Source of the DNA: Capitella teleta
Taxonomy: Eukaryota > Annelida > Polychaeta > Capitellidae
Direction of reading: 5' to 3'
DNA: 64,000 nucleotides
Assembly (NCBI GenBank): GCA_000328365.1
Contig: KB309537.1
Coordinates: forward strand, 625,839 to 689,838
In this document: one piece after another, positions 51,755 to 63,400 of the stretch
Layout: every line of letters starts with the position of its first letter
How positions within the stretch are numbered: position 1 is the first letter of the stretch
Translations under genes and position numbers: made by a program
The notes under the pieces: generated by a model
The model's database searches: none
What the model saw: the letters and a program-made list of their open reading frames with translations, nothing else
What the model was told of the DNA's origin: nothing

Positions 51755-52456
51755 CATGTTTCAACCGCATGCGATTTTCGCATATTAAAACAGATTCCTT
51801 CTGAGACGAATTCTGGAAAATCGTGATTAATCCCGAGAATTATCAAGTAATTATGAGCGAAGTCTCTCATATTTCGACCGATTTAATGTATCTTCGCCGC
51901 TTTACATGACTCTACTCGTACCTGAACGCTGATTTGTCTTGTTCTACTGACTGATACAGGTATATTTTAGGCTCAATATTTCAAATATCGATTTATCTTC
52001 TACACATAATGACATATTTAATAATCATAATAGTGGCTATATTGGATTATTTTGCAATATTTTTCGTCGATTTGTCATTATGTGCGCTTCATTATGACAT
52101 GGGATTGCTAAGGCTTAATTGTCATGTTTGAATGCGACATGTTAATTGTTTGACTTGTTCTGTGAAAGAAAAGGATTCTTGATTCACTGAGTACCCAGGT
52201 ACCCCGGTTGTTCTAAGTGACCATTGAGAATTCCGTGTAATTACTGCCAAAGATATATTAGGGCTATTATGTAATGTATAATGCTTGAGGATCATATTTT
52301 TAAATATGCCGTTGAAGTTAGTCCAGAATGTGTGTCACACGTAATGTATTTTCTATTCAAATCCTGGTTTATTTTCAATTGATTCTCCGTGCGCATCAGC
52401 AACCCTCACTCCGCTGATCAACCGTTAATTTTATCACCTTTTCAGAGCCAACGACG

Positions 52457-54777
52457 ATGTCGAACGACTCCCCGTCCAAACCGGTGGAGCACCCACTGCT
52501 CCCTCCCAAGAAGCACGACCAACCGTTGCTTTACACGCCACGCAATGAGCGTTACCTGCGCAACATGATGGAGAACAGCAACTCATCGTTACCCATTGCC
52601 TGCAATCCGCAATCTAGTCTCCTTTACCTGGCGTACAAATTGCGCAAAGCTCAGTTAGAGATGAATGGCAATGTGCAAGGAGCGGTGGCTGGCCAGGCGT
52701 ATGACCGCAAGAACCCTCCCCCCCCTGTGCCTAGGCCGGTCTCCGCTCCAGTGGCCTCCGCAAAACCACAAACGGCTACAGTCGCAAAGCCGAAACCTTT
52801 GCAGGCGCCCTCCCTGTGGCCATTTCTTGTAGACGGCAAATGTCCGGATAATTTCGATTTTTTTCCGTACTCCGTCGGAGGCAAGTTTTACGTCCCTCAA
52901 CCGATGACCGATAGAGAACGGTCCAACGTGGAAGCAAAGGCAATCAATGTCACCATTAAAATGTCACCGCAAATAAAAATTGGGAAGAACGTGGTTGAAA
53001 GTAAAGATGGAAAAGGAGATGAAGAGAGCGAGGGATCGTTTCAGAACGTACCGTCCATTGCTGGTGTTCTGTACAAGTACGGATGTCCTGTTTGTGATTA
53101 TGAAACTAGCAACAAATCACATTTGCGTCGGCATCAGGCGGCTTTGCACGATTTGTTATTGCCGTACGTATGCAGTATTTGCGAGAAGGAGTTTGTGCGA
53201 ATCGAGCAAGTCAAGCGGCATTTTGAAGAGGAACATCCCAAGGATGAATATGACCCAAAGCTGTGTCATCGTTTGATCAAAGCAGAAGAGGAGCAGCAGG
53301 AGGAGGAGGTTGATAAAGTTGCTGGGGAAGAATTAGTGGAAAAAGTTGAGATGAAGGAGGAGGTTGAGGAGGGGAGGAGGAGAAGGAGGAGAAGGAGGAT
53401 GAAAAGGAGGAGGAGGAGGATGGTGATGAGGCTGAGTCTGAACCGCTCTCGCAAAGCTTACAGAAGCAAAGAGGCAGTGTGGATGTTTTCATGAGCATGC
53501 CAAATACAGCTTCATTGCCACCTGAAACTTTGAGGTGTCCAAAGTGCACATTCACAAGCAACGGAAATGCAGGGCTCTTGAGGCGACACATGACTGCTGC
53601 ACACCCCAAGTGCAAGGAGTTCATCTGCCCCCAGTGTCATTGCAAGACGAACAGCAGAGAGAGGCTGTTGGCGCACATGAAAACTCACGACAAACTGATA
53701 TGCATCTACTGTAAATGCGTGACATTTAACATCCCTGATTACCAGGTACATGTACGAGAGTGTAGTCGACAGAATCGCAGTAAAATCAGGGCAACTCAAT
53801 TCAAGTGCAAATTCTGCCACGTCATAATGCCAAACAAGACCCTTTTGTGCCAACATGCATACAAGAGACACCTGGTGGAGCTGGAGTTCTGTTCGCTCTG
53901 CGAGTTCAACACGGGGAGCAAGAAGATCTACGAGGACCACATGCGGAGTCATACCGATCAGTCGTTCCACAATCCTCCCACCTCCCTCGCTATGTATGCT
54001 TGCAGCATCTGTTATAAGAGATTCCGCACCAGGCGGGAGAAACACGAGCATTTCAACAAAGTGCACACAATCGCCCCCAAGCGATGTGATCAGTGTTCGT
54101 TCCACTCAACCAATGCTAAGTTCTTGAAAATGCACAAATATCTGCATGCGAACAACACGTGCACTTACAAAGGCTGCTCTTATTGCACTGACTGCAGCGA
54201 CACAATGGAAGCGCACCTCATCAAACACGGCCAGGCCAACCACAAACCACTTCCGTATAACGTCGGCAGCTTCAAGTGTCCCGTTTGCAAGGTCCCTGCC
54301 TATCGTTACCGGAAGAGCTACTTTCACCACATGAAGAATCACCCGAAAGACGTCTGCTGTCCTCTGTGCCACGAGGTGTTCTACACGGTGGAAATGATGA
54401 GGGATCACATGCTCATGTGGCACGACCACCTCAATCTGGATGACTCAGAACCTCCGTTGGAGGAAGGCATTGACCAGGATCCGATCCACATCGAGTCAGA
54501 TGAGGACGACGTCATCATGCTAGAGGAGCAATCCGAGGAGGAGGAGCAGGAGGAGGAGGAGGAGGAGGAGGAGGAGAGAGCGGTCAGCCCAATTGTTATT
54601 GAACCAAGGGAAGACGATGATTTTGCCGCTATGTCGAGAAAGAGAGCTTCATCGATAGCGCTGTCGCTTATGTCGTCAAAGCGGAAGCCGGTTGTGGTGC
54701 TCGTTCCTTTGAAGATGGAGTCGTTTCAATCGCCCAACGGATTTCTCTCGTCGCCTGTGAAGTCAAATTCTGCGTAA
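52457..54777 (+). CDS. Twelve-finger C2H2 zinc-finger protein, frame interrupted
   Basis: The ATG at 52457 is 11 nt past a splice acceptor (TTTTCAG, exon from 52446). The N-terminal 200 residues have no known domain and a Pro-rich part. Two C2H2 fingers follow (Tyr-Gly-Cys-Pro-Val-Cys..., Tyr-Val-Cys-Ser-Ile-Cys...), then a Glu/Lys-rich linker, ten more fingers from about 53530 to 54430, and an acidic Glu-run with a basic C-tail. In the linker the frame changes: the first frame ends at 53494 as an Arg-rich artefact. The acidic linker continues one base over, through Glu-Lys-Glu-Glu into Ser-Met-Pro-Asn-Thr and the remaining fingers. The break lies near 53370-53375 in a GGAGGGGAGG run, so a miscalled purine or slippage is likely. 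Probably a nuclear DNA-binding factor; I cannot name the orthologue. A possible poly(A) signal is at 55350. Confidence 0.85.
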
Positions 54778-55497
54778 TTTTTTATATATTTGGTTTATTT
54801 CTTATTCATGTTCTGATAAGAAATCATCCTTGCTAATTTTTGATCAGTGTAATTTTATTTTTTTGTGTAGAAAGTAGTGCATAATTATGAGTTGTATTTT
54901 CTCCGAACGCATGCGATGCAAATGTGTATAGCATCTACTTGATGTATTATTCTTGCGTATGAAATCATGAAACCCAAATTGTAAATTTATTCTTGTTCCA
55001 TTTATCTTGTTTTGGATGTGCTATTTAAACACCTAAAATGAAAGATATCACTTTTCTCTGGTTTTTCTATATTATTATTTTTTTCTCTGAATGAGCTGTT
55101 GAATTTAAATTATTCTTGGAAAGTTTGTTGTATGGTAATATTCATTTGAGTTTTCATTTTCTTATTGTAAGTAAGAATTCTCTAAGGATAAAGGATTCGT
55201 TACTTAATTTAGCCCTAATATAAAAATTATCGTTAAAATTAAAAGCCTTTAAGTTTTAGTGAATCATTAATTAATTGAATTTTAACTCTTATGTTTTTGA
55301 CTTCAGATTTTCATTCATAAATTTACTTTTATTTTTTGGGTTTGTGTGGAATAAATGTTTGTATTTAATTTCACCAAAGAGTTCTTTCTTCAACAATTAT
55401 TTTCTTGGATTGAATCTGGTGTTCATGCAAACAAGCCTTCTGCAGTTGCTCTATTTATAGGCTGGTAATTCGCTTCTCCAAAGAAAGTTTCCAAGTG

Positions 55498-55554
55498 CGT
55501 TATGATATTATCCGCGGGTGATGATTGACTTGGCAATGTAGAATACGTTATGAT
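55498..55554 (-). repeat. Pair of ATCATAACG motifs, 48 bp apart
   Basis: CGTTATGAT on the plus strand at 55498 and 55546, same orientation. The second is followed by TGTCATTCTT, nearly the same as the TATCATTCTT that follows the 29048 copy. Confidence 0.8.
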
Positions 55555-56587
55555 TGTCATTCTTATTGTTTTGTCGACGTTTCATGTTGTTTGCTGGCAA
55601 TTGGACTTATGATGGCAGTAATTCGATATCGATTTTTAACCGAAGCAGGGTAAATTTAGAGTAATTCAATCTAGATATCATTGTCCAAAGTTGCGACAGC
55701 AGAAAGCTCATAAGTCATTAAGAGCTCTCCTAATTAACAAATTACTGCCGAGATTGAAGGCGACGAACATTCAGTGAACCGAGGACCGCAAACAGGACAG
55801 ATGTCCATCTCATTAAACGAAGCATGCTCCGCAGCCAGGTACTGTACATGTACCCTCTGGTCTGGAATAATCGACATCGTGCCCCGTGAGAATGGCAGAA
55901 AAGGACGTAAATGACCTTGGACCAAACCCTTGAGGGAATCGTCTCTTATTCACACAAAGCCACGTCACTTTCATCAGGTGAGGTGTCAGAGCTTGTTGAT
56001 AAAAAGACAGGTATGCACGCAAGAGGGCTGTGTAGTGGTATACGCTAATTACCAGCCCACTCCCATTTTCATTCTTCTTTGTATTTTGTGAGCATTATTT
56101 CTTCTTCTTCGCGTTGACGGTACGTGATTGGATGAAAATGTTATTTATATCTTATTTACCTGTGGAGATATATATGGGAGTTGTTATTAAAGCCAACCGT
56201 GGTGATTATGTGCGTGAGTGCATGCATGCCTCGGTGGGCCGTAATTCTCGTATGTGACCCTTGTTCATGGAATACACGAAGGACAAGTATTTGAATGACC
56301 AGAAAGTATAGTATATGTTTGGTATAATCACCCTACGAAAAAAAGAAGCCATCTCATTACAAGAACGGAAGCAAACTGTTGGAGCAAAGATAAGGCCTGC
56401 TCTATATGACATGACAGAGTAGGCCTCTATAATTGGAGGCTACCTGCATGGGACCAAGTCATCAAAGAACACAGGGCAGAATAATTGCAAGAAAGTTTGG
56501 ATCAACGGTTGGATACATTCTCTCAACATATACACTGCATACCATTACACGTACACCTTCATAGGTTTCCTGATGCTTGGATCTTGT

Positions 56588-56850
56588 CCTAATACACGTA
56601 CCCACAGGTTCACAATTGACACTTGATCTTGTGTTTAACTGTTTATGGGTTCCGATCGCAAGTATCTACGTTGGAGAATATTGTGCCTGCGAGGCACATG
56701 TATATTCGTTTCTTTGTAACGATGTATCCTATTTAGACTTGGGATGTGACTTTAATTAAGTCTAATGAGGTCCATTCAGCTGATGATGCGTGGACCTTAA
56801 TTGTCCTAATGCACGCACAGGGTCACAATTGACATTTAACCTTGTAGTGT
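56588..56850. repeat. Diverged direct repeat, ~45-bp units 218 bp apart
   Basis: Both units contain GTCCTAATrCACG, an ACAGGkTCACAATTGACA core and a TTrAyCTTGT end. This could be a worn tandem duplication or repeat-end remnant. Confidence 0.6.
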
Positions 56851-58626
56851 GTGGACCCTAATACATTGACTACCAAGGACGAGAATGCGCTATGGAGAAT
56901 TCTCGGAGGGAATAGAAACAGAGAAAAAAAAGATCAGTGCTCCCACGCCCTCTACCAAAGAGGTCGCTATTCACGGCAAGCAAAGCCACTGACCATAATG
57001 ATGGTCAATTGTGCAACTGACTCTGACTTGGTTATTCTACACTTCTTGTATTTTCTGAATTACTAATTAAGGTTCTTGCTTTTTTATCACTCCATTTGGA
57101 AATCATCCATTCCTCTGGAAATCATGGATTCCTCCGAAAAGGCTCTTATTCTGTGCGTGAGAAAAAGAATCTGGATGGTGGGTGAATTTATTCCATGTTA
57201 AAAGTTATTTTCATCGAATTTATATTGGAACAAGACACATCAGGCTCATCCGATTCTGATACATAGAAGTTCCGATTGATACAAATTCAGATTCAAACCT
57301 GACGGGGAATTGATTGAAGGGGAGTCATCAAAGTATAAGGAAAGTCCCGAGATCTTAACTACATAGACAGTCAGCATTGTAAGTATTGACGTTCGAGATC
57401 TGGAGTAAACTGGCTACGAGAGAGGTTCCTCAAAACAATTACAACCAGAGAAGAAAATTGTCTCCACATTCCTAATGAAGAGGACGCTGCTTCCTTCTCC
57501 ACAGACAACATTGTCAAGAAACTCTCTCCTCGAAAGGCACCTGGAACACCAGGCCGTAAAAGCCGCAAGCTTCGCTTCAATCTTGACTTGATAATGTTTG
57601 GTATCTATGAGAAGAGATGGTGGATATGTCTGTTGTGGAATGTGCAAAGGTCAGGGGAGCTGTTGGCCCCGCCCCCGCATTATTATGTGCATGTTTGTTA
57701 GAGGCGTGGTCACCGCGCGACCGCGCTTGTACTGAAATAAATTCATTCGTGTTATAGAATCCGAGAAGCTCTGACGCCTTTTTTTTCTCGGAACTTTTAT
57801 ATGAGTGTGGTTGAAGCCCTGTTTGTTTCCGCCACGATGTCTGGATGCCCTTACACAAGTATCATTAATTAATATTTAATTTTGTAGACAAATATGTACA
57901 GCAGCAGAAATAATTATTTTCATTATGTTTTAAACCTTCGCTCACGTTACATCTACACCACATGGTGTTAAACAAGCGGACTTGATTCACGCAAAGATGA
58001 ACTTGGGACTTGCCCACCATGCTGAGTAATGTGTGATAGCAATTTTCATCCAACTAGTATATAGTTATAGTTTACAGAGCTCACATCCAAATTCGGTGGC
58101 TGAAAATAAGGTGTGGTGTGAATAGGTGAATAGTTGCGAAATTACTTAAGAGGCCAATATACCTGGACAGAGGTACCTCGTGATTCAGATGATGCTACTT
58201 TGTGCGGTCCTTCTTAAGCCACCTTCACTTCACCCGGATCTTAAATCTGATTTCTGACTTAACTATAATTAAATTAGGCCTTATATACTGCTATCAAACA
58301 ATTGGTTTTGATTACATATAGAATTTGGTTTTCTAGAAAAATATTGCTTGATTTATCAATAAGGGATTGCATAAAAAGGCAAGGAAGCAGGGATTTTGCA
58401 ACAGCTAAGGGCAGAAAGCAGGGCGTTAACCAATTGTGTTACTTTGCCATTCCATTAGGAAAGCAAGCTATATCTTCCACACTCTTAAAACTCCTTATAT
58501 TTATAACCAAGGAATACCTATTCAATCAGTCAACAAGATAAAATATCACCCTGTTCATACAGCATAAAAATGTCAAAAAATAGACGCACTTTGTACAATA
58601 TAAATTTTACTAAACTTATCAAATTC

Positions 58627-60259
58627 TTATTTGTAGTACATAATAATTTGAACAGCCATCGACATGTTAGCAAGGAATCCGAAAAGGAAGATAATGCCTC
58701 TGCTTGGCTGAGGGAACTGCAGTTGGTAGACAATCATGTGAAGAACTCGAGAGATGACAAATATTCTGAAGTGCCATAGAGCAGTCGAGAGAGTTGGTTC
58801 AATGGTGACGTAGATTAAACCAAGTACAAGAAATGCTGGGATGTTCTCCAGGTCATTCAGGTGGTTTCTGTTTAGGAAGAAATAGTACTTGAGCATATAC
58901 TAGTGCAGGGGGAATAATACACACACAAGTAGTATAGGAGGAAAAATATTGAAATTAGTGGCAGAGGGGAAATGTTAATTGAAAATAGTTATACAAGAGG
59001 AAATAACAATGTAAAAAGTAAATAGTTCTACACAGGAAATATCATTTTGAAATACGCAACTATACAGGGGGAAATAGTAATTGAAAATGCATTCAATTCA
59101 ATATATAGGTACAATGGTCTGTCAGGTATGACCATGCATGCACAATGCGAAGTATGTAACATGAAATGACATGACATGATGAGGTTTTACGGCTCCACCC
59201 AACCCATTCGGGTGATACGGGCGCCAGAACAGAAGGCCCGGGACCGGGGTTTCCCCTTACTCTTATTAATAAATCCCAAGGGTTCTTTATCCTGCATACC
59301 ACCATAGACAGTAGTACACAGCGCCCGGCCTTGTTACACACTTGGGCAGCACTGCAGAGTCACTGAAGAATTATAATTATAACGAATTACAATTACAACT
59401 CACAATCATAACGCCCGTGGCCTGATCGGGTTTGATCGACCCCGACAGTCGGCATAGGATTGCAGTCAGCCGGTCAAATCGACTGAGCTATTCGCTGCCC
59501 TACTATTCGGTGTATGCACGTCACAATGCGAAAAAGTTATCAATCAGTGACAAATATCAGCAGCGGAGTTTTGCATATGTGTGGATTAGCTTCTTTTCGT
59601 GTAATACATGTATTTAAATCCACTGATAAAATTCTTTTTGACATTCATTTCTCATCTTTCACATCATACCAACCGCATTTCTATTTTACTTAGCAACTGT
59701 CAGTAAAAGAATTAGGTTGCCACCAGGGGTTTATACAATGCCTTCTAGCACTGTAACCGACAATCATTCTGAATCCTCGCATTTGAGCTCGGATACTGCC
59801 GGGTTTATAGCACTGTCTGATTATACTCAATATAACTCTACTCAGATCTCTTGCGATCAAAATGTAACTGCGGCTCAAGATGAGTGTGTTTATGGTGGAC
59901 GACCTACCTCCTCACTCTCTCGACTTTGCTGTTATCAAATATGACTCTTTTGCTTTTGTCTTTCTCTTGGCCAGTGTAGAAGAATTGCGCGTCTTCTGTG
60001 TTGGCGAACACCTGGAAGGAACCGAGAAATCAGTTAGTGTGCCATGCATGCAATGGTTATAGTCAATGCTATGATACTAATGCTTTGGCCATCGGTCTAT
60101 ACATGTACGTACAAGTCACATAATAAGTCCACTTACTCCAGTCTCTCCTCTCTTCATTGAAGTCATCAGAGCCAGGGCAAACATCTTGAGAATCACTATA
60201 GAGCCATAGAACGCATACGCCCCGAATACGGGATTCGAGGCATTGAGCAAGCATTCCAT
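58627..60259 (-). CDS. MGST1: Microsomal glutathione S-transferase (MGST1-like), three exons
   Basis: MAPEG-family membrane enzyme that conjugates glutathione to electrophiles and reduces lipid peroxides, in ER and outer mitochondrial membrane. Exons 60259-60137, 60011-59908 and 58867-58627 join to 155 residues, the length of human MGST1. Exon 1 has NPVFGAYAFYGSIVILKM, the first membrane helix. Exon 2 starts VFANTEDA and ends Val-Glu-Arg-Val-Arg-Arg. Exon 3 has NHLNDLENIPAF, matching the family signature, then FPQPSRG with Arg132 at the conserved glutathione-site position, and two more helices. Position 49, the reactive Cys of mammalian MGST1, is Ala here. Intron 2 (1.04 kb) contains a SINE on the same strand. 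The start codon lies about 220 bp from the edge of the LTR-element remnant. Confidence 0.92.
59182..59500 (-). mobile_element. tRNA-derived SINE with R1 body (copy 3)
   Basis: On the minus strand the tRNA-like head (59500-59420) has TAGCTCAGTCGATTTGACCG, an A-box with short insert, and GGGGTCGATCAAACCCGATC, a B-box and T-arm. It is followed by GGGCGTTATGATTGTGAGTT and then the R1 body down to 59182. The two R1 blocks elsewhere (1038, 19694) are body-only copies. The head suggests pol III transcription. It lies in intron 2 of the MGST1-like gene. The partner LINE is unknown. Confidence 0.65.
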
Positions 60260-60479
60260 TTTGGTCGTCAGTTTCTTACCGGTTGTGGTAAAGTGACTGA
60301 AACTGGAGTAATACTTCTCATACGGAGCAATTACTTTTAAACTTGAAGTAGGCATAGAAAGTTTTCTTTATGCGTATGGATCGCAAAGCTGTTTATTTGG
60401 GTCAATGCCTGGTGAAGCACGTGCGCAGCCTTTAACCGTCAAAGAAGCAGAATTGAGGTTTCACACGACGATCGCTCTT
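60260..60479. other. Promoter space of MGST1-like gene and edge of LTR element
   Basis: About 220 bp with the 5' flank of the MGST1-like gene. An LTR of the neighbouring element, if retained, would have to overlap here; no LTR was recognised by eye. Confidence 0.4.
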
Positions 60480-63400
60480 AGTTGTGTAATCCTAAGCAAG
60501 AGCGGCAGGCTTTAGTCGATCAATGCTGACAGCTTCATCTCTTTGGTTTATCTTGATAATGAAGTACTTGTCGCTTTATTCCAGAACCTCATATGGACCA
60601 GCGTAGGATGAATCTGGAGGACGTCGATGGGCATCTATGCGCACCAAAATCTGCTTTGCTCCCAGTAAGGCTTCTGGGGTATACAGAAGAACCATCAGAG
60701 TAATCATCACCACGTACGTCAGCAGGAATCTTGAGCTTATGACGGTAAATAAGCCCAGCTGGAGGAGCACCCAAATCTTACTTGTCTGCCGTTCGCAGTC
60801 CCAACATCACCCAAGAAAGTTGAGCCATCCATGCTGAACTATTGAGATGGGCTCAAACAACTGTTGCATGGTGAAGACGCGCCCATACAGATTCTGCTAA
60901 ATTTCGTCAGAGAGATGAGATGAATTGTCGGCCACGGTCATTTGTGATGTCTCGTGGTACTGGATGACGTATCACCCATGTGTGCAGAAATGGTTTGCTG
61001 CATTCAAACGCGGTCATGGTTTTGATGTGTTCTACCTCAGATAACCGTGAATAACGATCCACGATGGTGAACATGTAGTTATAATCCCGTGAAGGTGACA
61101 GGGGACCAACGATGTCTACATGAACGTGTGTAAAGGCACGATCTTGAACAGTTATTTTCATCACTGGTTATTTGATATGACGATGCATTTTGGAGCGTTG
61201 GCATGCTTGCCAATCTAGGCACCATCTCTTGACGTCCGTTTTCATGCGATGCAACACGTATCGGTCTTGAAGTAACTTCTAAGTCCCTCTGATGCCTGGG
61301 TGCGACAAACGATGGAGAATCTCAAATGCTTTTTTCTGCAGTGATGGTAGAAAGAGTGGTCTAGGAAAGCCCAAGGACTTATCACAAAGGAGTGTGATAC
61401 CATCTGGTTTCAGTTGCACATCTCCTAACTTTATCCCAGTGATCAATTTCCTGGCATCTTTCACGTAATCAGATGCCTGTTATTCCTTCCCTAATCCCGT
61501 CATGTGAAATGCCCACAGCATCGGCCACAATATTTGACTTCCATCCCGATGCTTGATATCAACCTAATACTCCGCGATGGTCAAGAGGTGGCGGTGCTGA
61601 GGTGCTGACCATGGACTTCCAGCCTTTTTCCATGTCATGACAAGCGGCTTATTGTCTGTAATCAGTGTGGCTCCACGCCCCTCCTGTAGATGTTTGAAGT
61701 GACGAGTGGCAAGAGGCGCTGCCAGCTCTGTCAAAAACACTGTTATGCTGTTTGGGTCGTGATAGATGTCGGCTGAAAAATCCTAGGGGTTGTCATGCAC
61801 CATCAGTACACTCGTCAATAACGGCATCGACGCCCAAGTCAGAAGCATCTGTGCAAAACACATATGGTGCATCCGCGGCAGGCAAGGACAGGAGAACTGT
61901 TTTTACAACCAGATCCGTTCTCAAAGGATCAAATCAGATGCTCTGTCCATCGCAACTTGCTCATAGCTGGCTTGATGACTTAGCAGGTGAAGTGGATGAA
62001 GCATTGCGGCTGCATCTGGAATGAAATTCAAATAGACAAGGAAAGTGCTGAGTTCTCTATGGGTTTCAGGACGATGGTATTCTGTGGGTGTTTCATGTGC
62101 ATGGTCAGATGATGGTTGAAGGCCATATTTGGCTCCAGATGGCCTAGAAACCCAATTGACTGCTGTCCGAAAGAGCTCTTCTCAGGTCGAAGAAGCATTC
62201 CATGGTCTTGTAACCAGTGAAACACTTGACGAAGATTAGCTAAGTGCTGAGTTTCGCAATCGGATGCAATTCAGTATGTTATCCATATATATAAAATTAA
62301 TACCTGGTCCAGCCCTTGAAGGATTGAGTCCATTATATGCTGAAAAGTCTGCTTGGCATTCCGTAATCTAATCGGCATCTGACAAAAAGGAAAAACAAAA
62401 AAATATATATGTGATTGCATTTTTTGGTCGGTCAACAGAAGTCACAGGCATTTGGGATAACCACAAACAAGATCAATCTTGCTAAATAAGCGTGCCCCTC
62501 TTAGCTGTTTTGTCAAGTCTTGTATATGGGGAATTGGATACCTGCCTGGAATGGTAATGGCGTTATAACATCGATAGTCCCCGCACGGTCATCATTCTTC
62601 ATTGTTCTTCATGGTCATGTGCTGCGATACCCACTAGTTGTCATGCGTAGTAGGGAATCGAATTGTTTCTTTGCAGCTTCAGGATTTGTCGCATCAAGCC
62701 TCTGAGGTCGAGACCACGTTGATGCTTTTTTGATGTGGATGTGATGTTATATTTTGTAGCAAAACACATGGTGAGCAAAATCAGGTAAGATTAACTTAGA
62801 AAAATTAATAAAACCTTGGAGTACTGATTGAATGCGTTTATCATACTCACTCCGTGAAGATTAAAATTGGGTGAGAAAGAAACATTAGGGAGGAGAGTGC
62901 CTGAAAATCAATCAATCGACGGACCTGTAGATCAAGAAATAGCTGGTGGCGAAAGAGTAAATCTGCTCCCAGAAGTGCAAGTTAAAATTAGCCTTGAAGA
63001 AACACCCCTGGAGACGGCGACCATCAATGCCCACCGCACGGTTCACTGTACCATAAGTCCGGATTGAAGTCCCATTTGCTGATTGTAGTATTGGTGTGTC
63101 TGCTTAAATCTTCATGGCCCTGTTTGTGATTGTCTTGTTGGGAAGATTGACACCTGTGCCCTTGTGTCTACAAGGAAAACGAGTTTGGAGATTGAATCCG
63201 TCACAGCCGACAGTGCAGATGGTGAACCCACGCTGGCTACCATGGGCCCGCCGAGGCATTTCCCTGCTGTCTAGGGTCCCCATTCCACTCACCATCTCTT
63301 TCGTACTTCATACACGACATTTTCTCTGCAGCTCACATACAACAGATCGGCCTCAATGGCCGGTTGTTTCAAGTAATGCTGCTGTGAGACCGCCACAGAT

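Larger units (their letters stand above)
48633..52445. other. Intergenic desert, part 2, upstream of the zinc-finger gene
   Basis: No recognised exon. It holds the 16-bp minisatellite at 50893, the short palindrome TATCCTATATAGGATA near 51090 and the motif cluster at 51605-51754. The 5' UTR exon of the zinc-finger gene should lie here, since its coding exon begins at a splice acceptor. Confidence 0.5.
54778..58626. other. Intergenic, no gene recognised
   Basis: The first ~600 bp is probably zinc-finger 3' UTR (AATAAA at 55350). A motif pair lies at 55498-55554. Two diverged direct copies of a ~45-bp unit (CACAATTGACA core) lie at 56588 and 56806. Short frames at 57371-57860 have no recognisable homology. 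Confidence 0.5.

Noticed and set aside
53277-53624. Ser/Leu-rich minus-strand frames
   Set aside because: Antisense of the GA-rich linker of the zinc-finger gene.
53512-54105. 197-codon minus-strand frame
   Set aside because: Antisense of the zinc-finger array, without its own motifs.
59420-59500. Functional tRNA gene on the minus strand
   Set aside because: A- and B-boxes are recognisable but the D-arm carries an insert and the acceptor stem does not pair; it continues into the SINE body.
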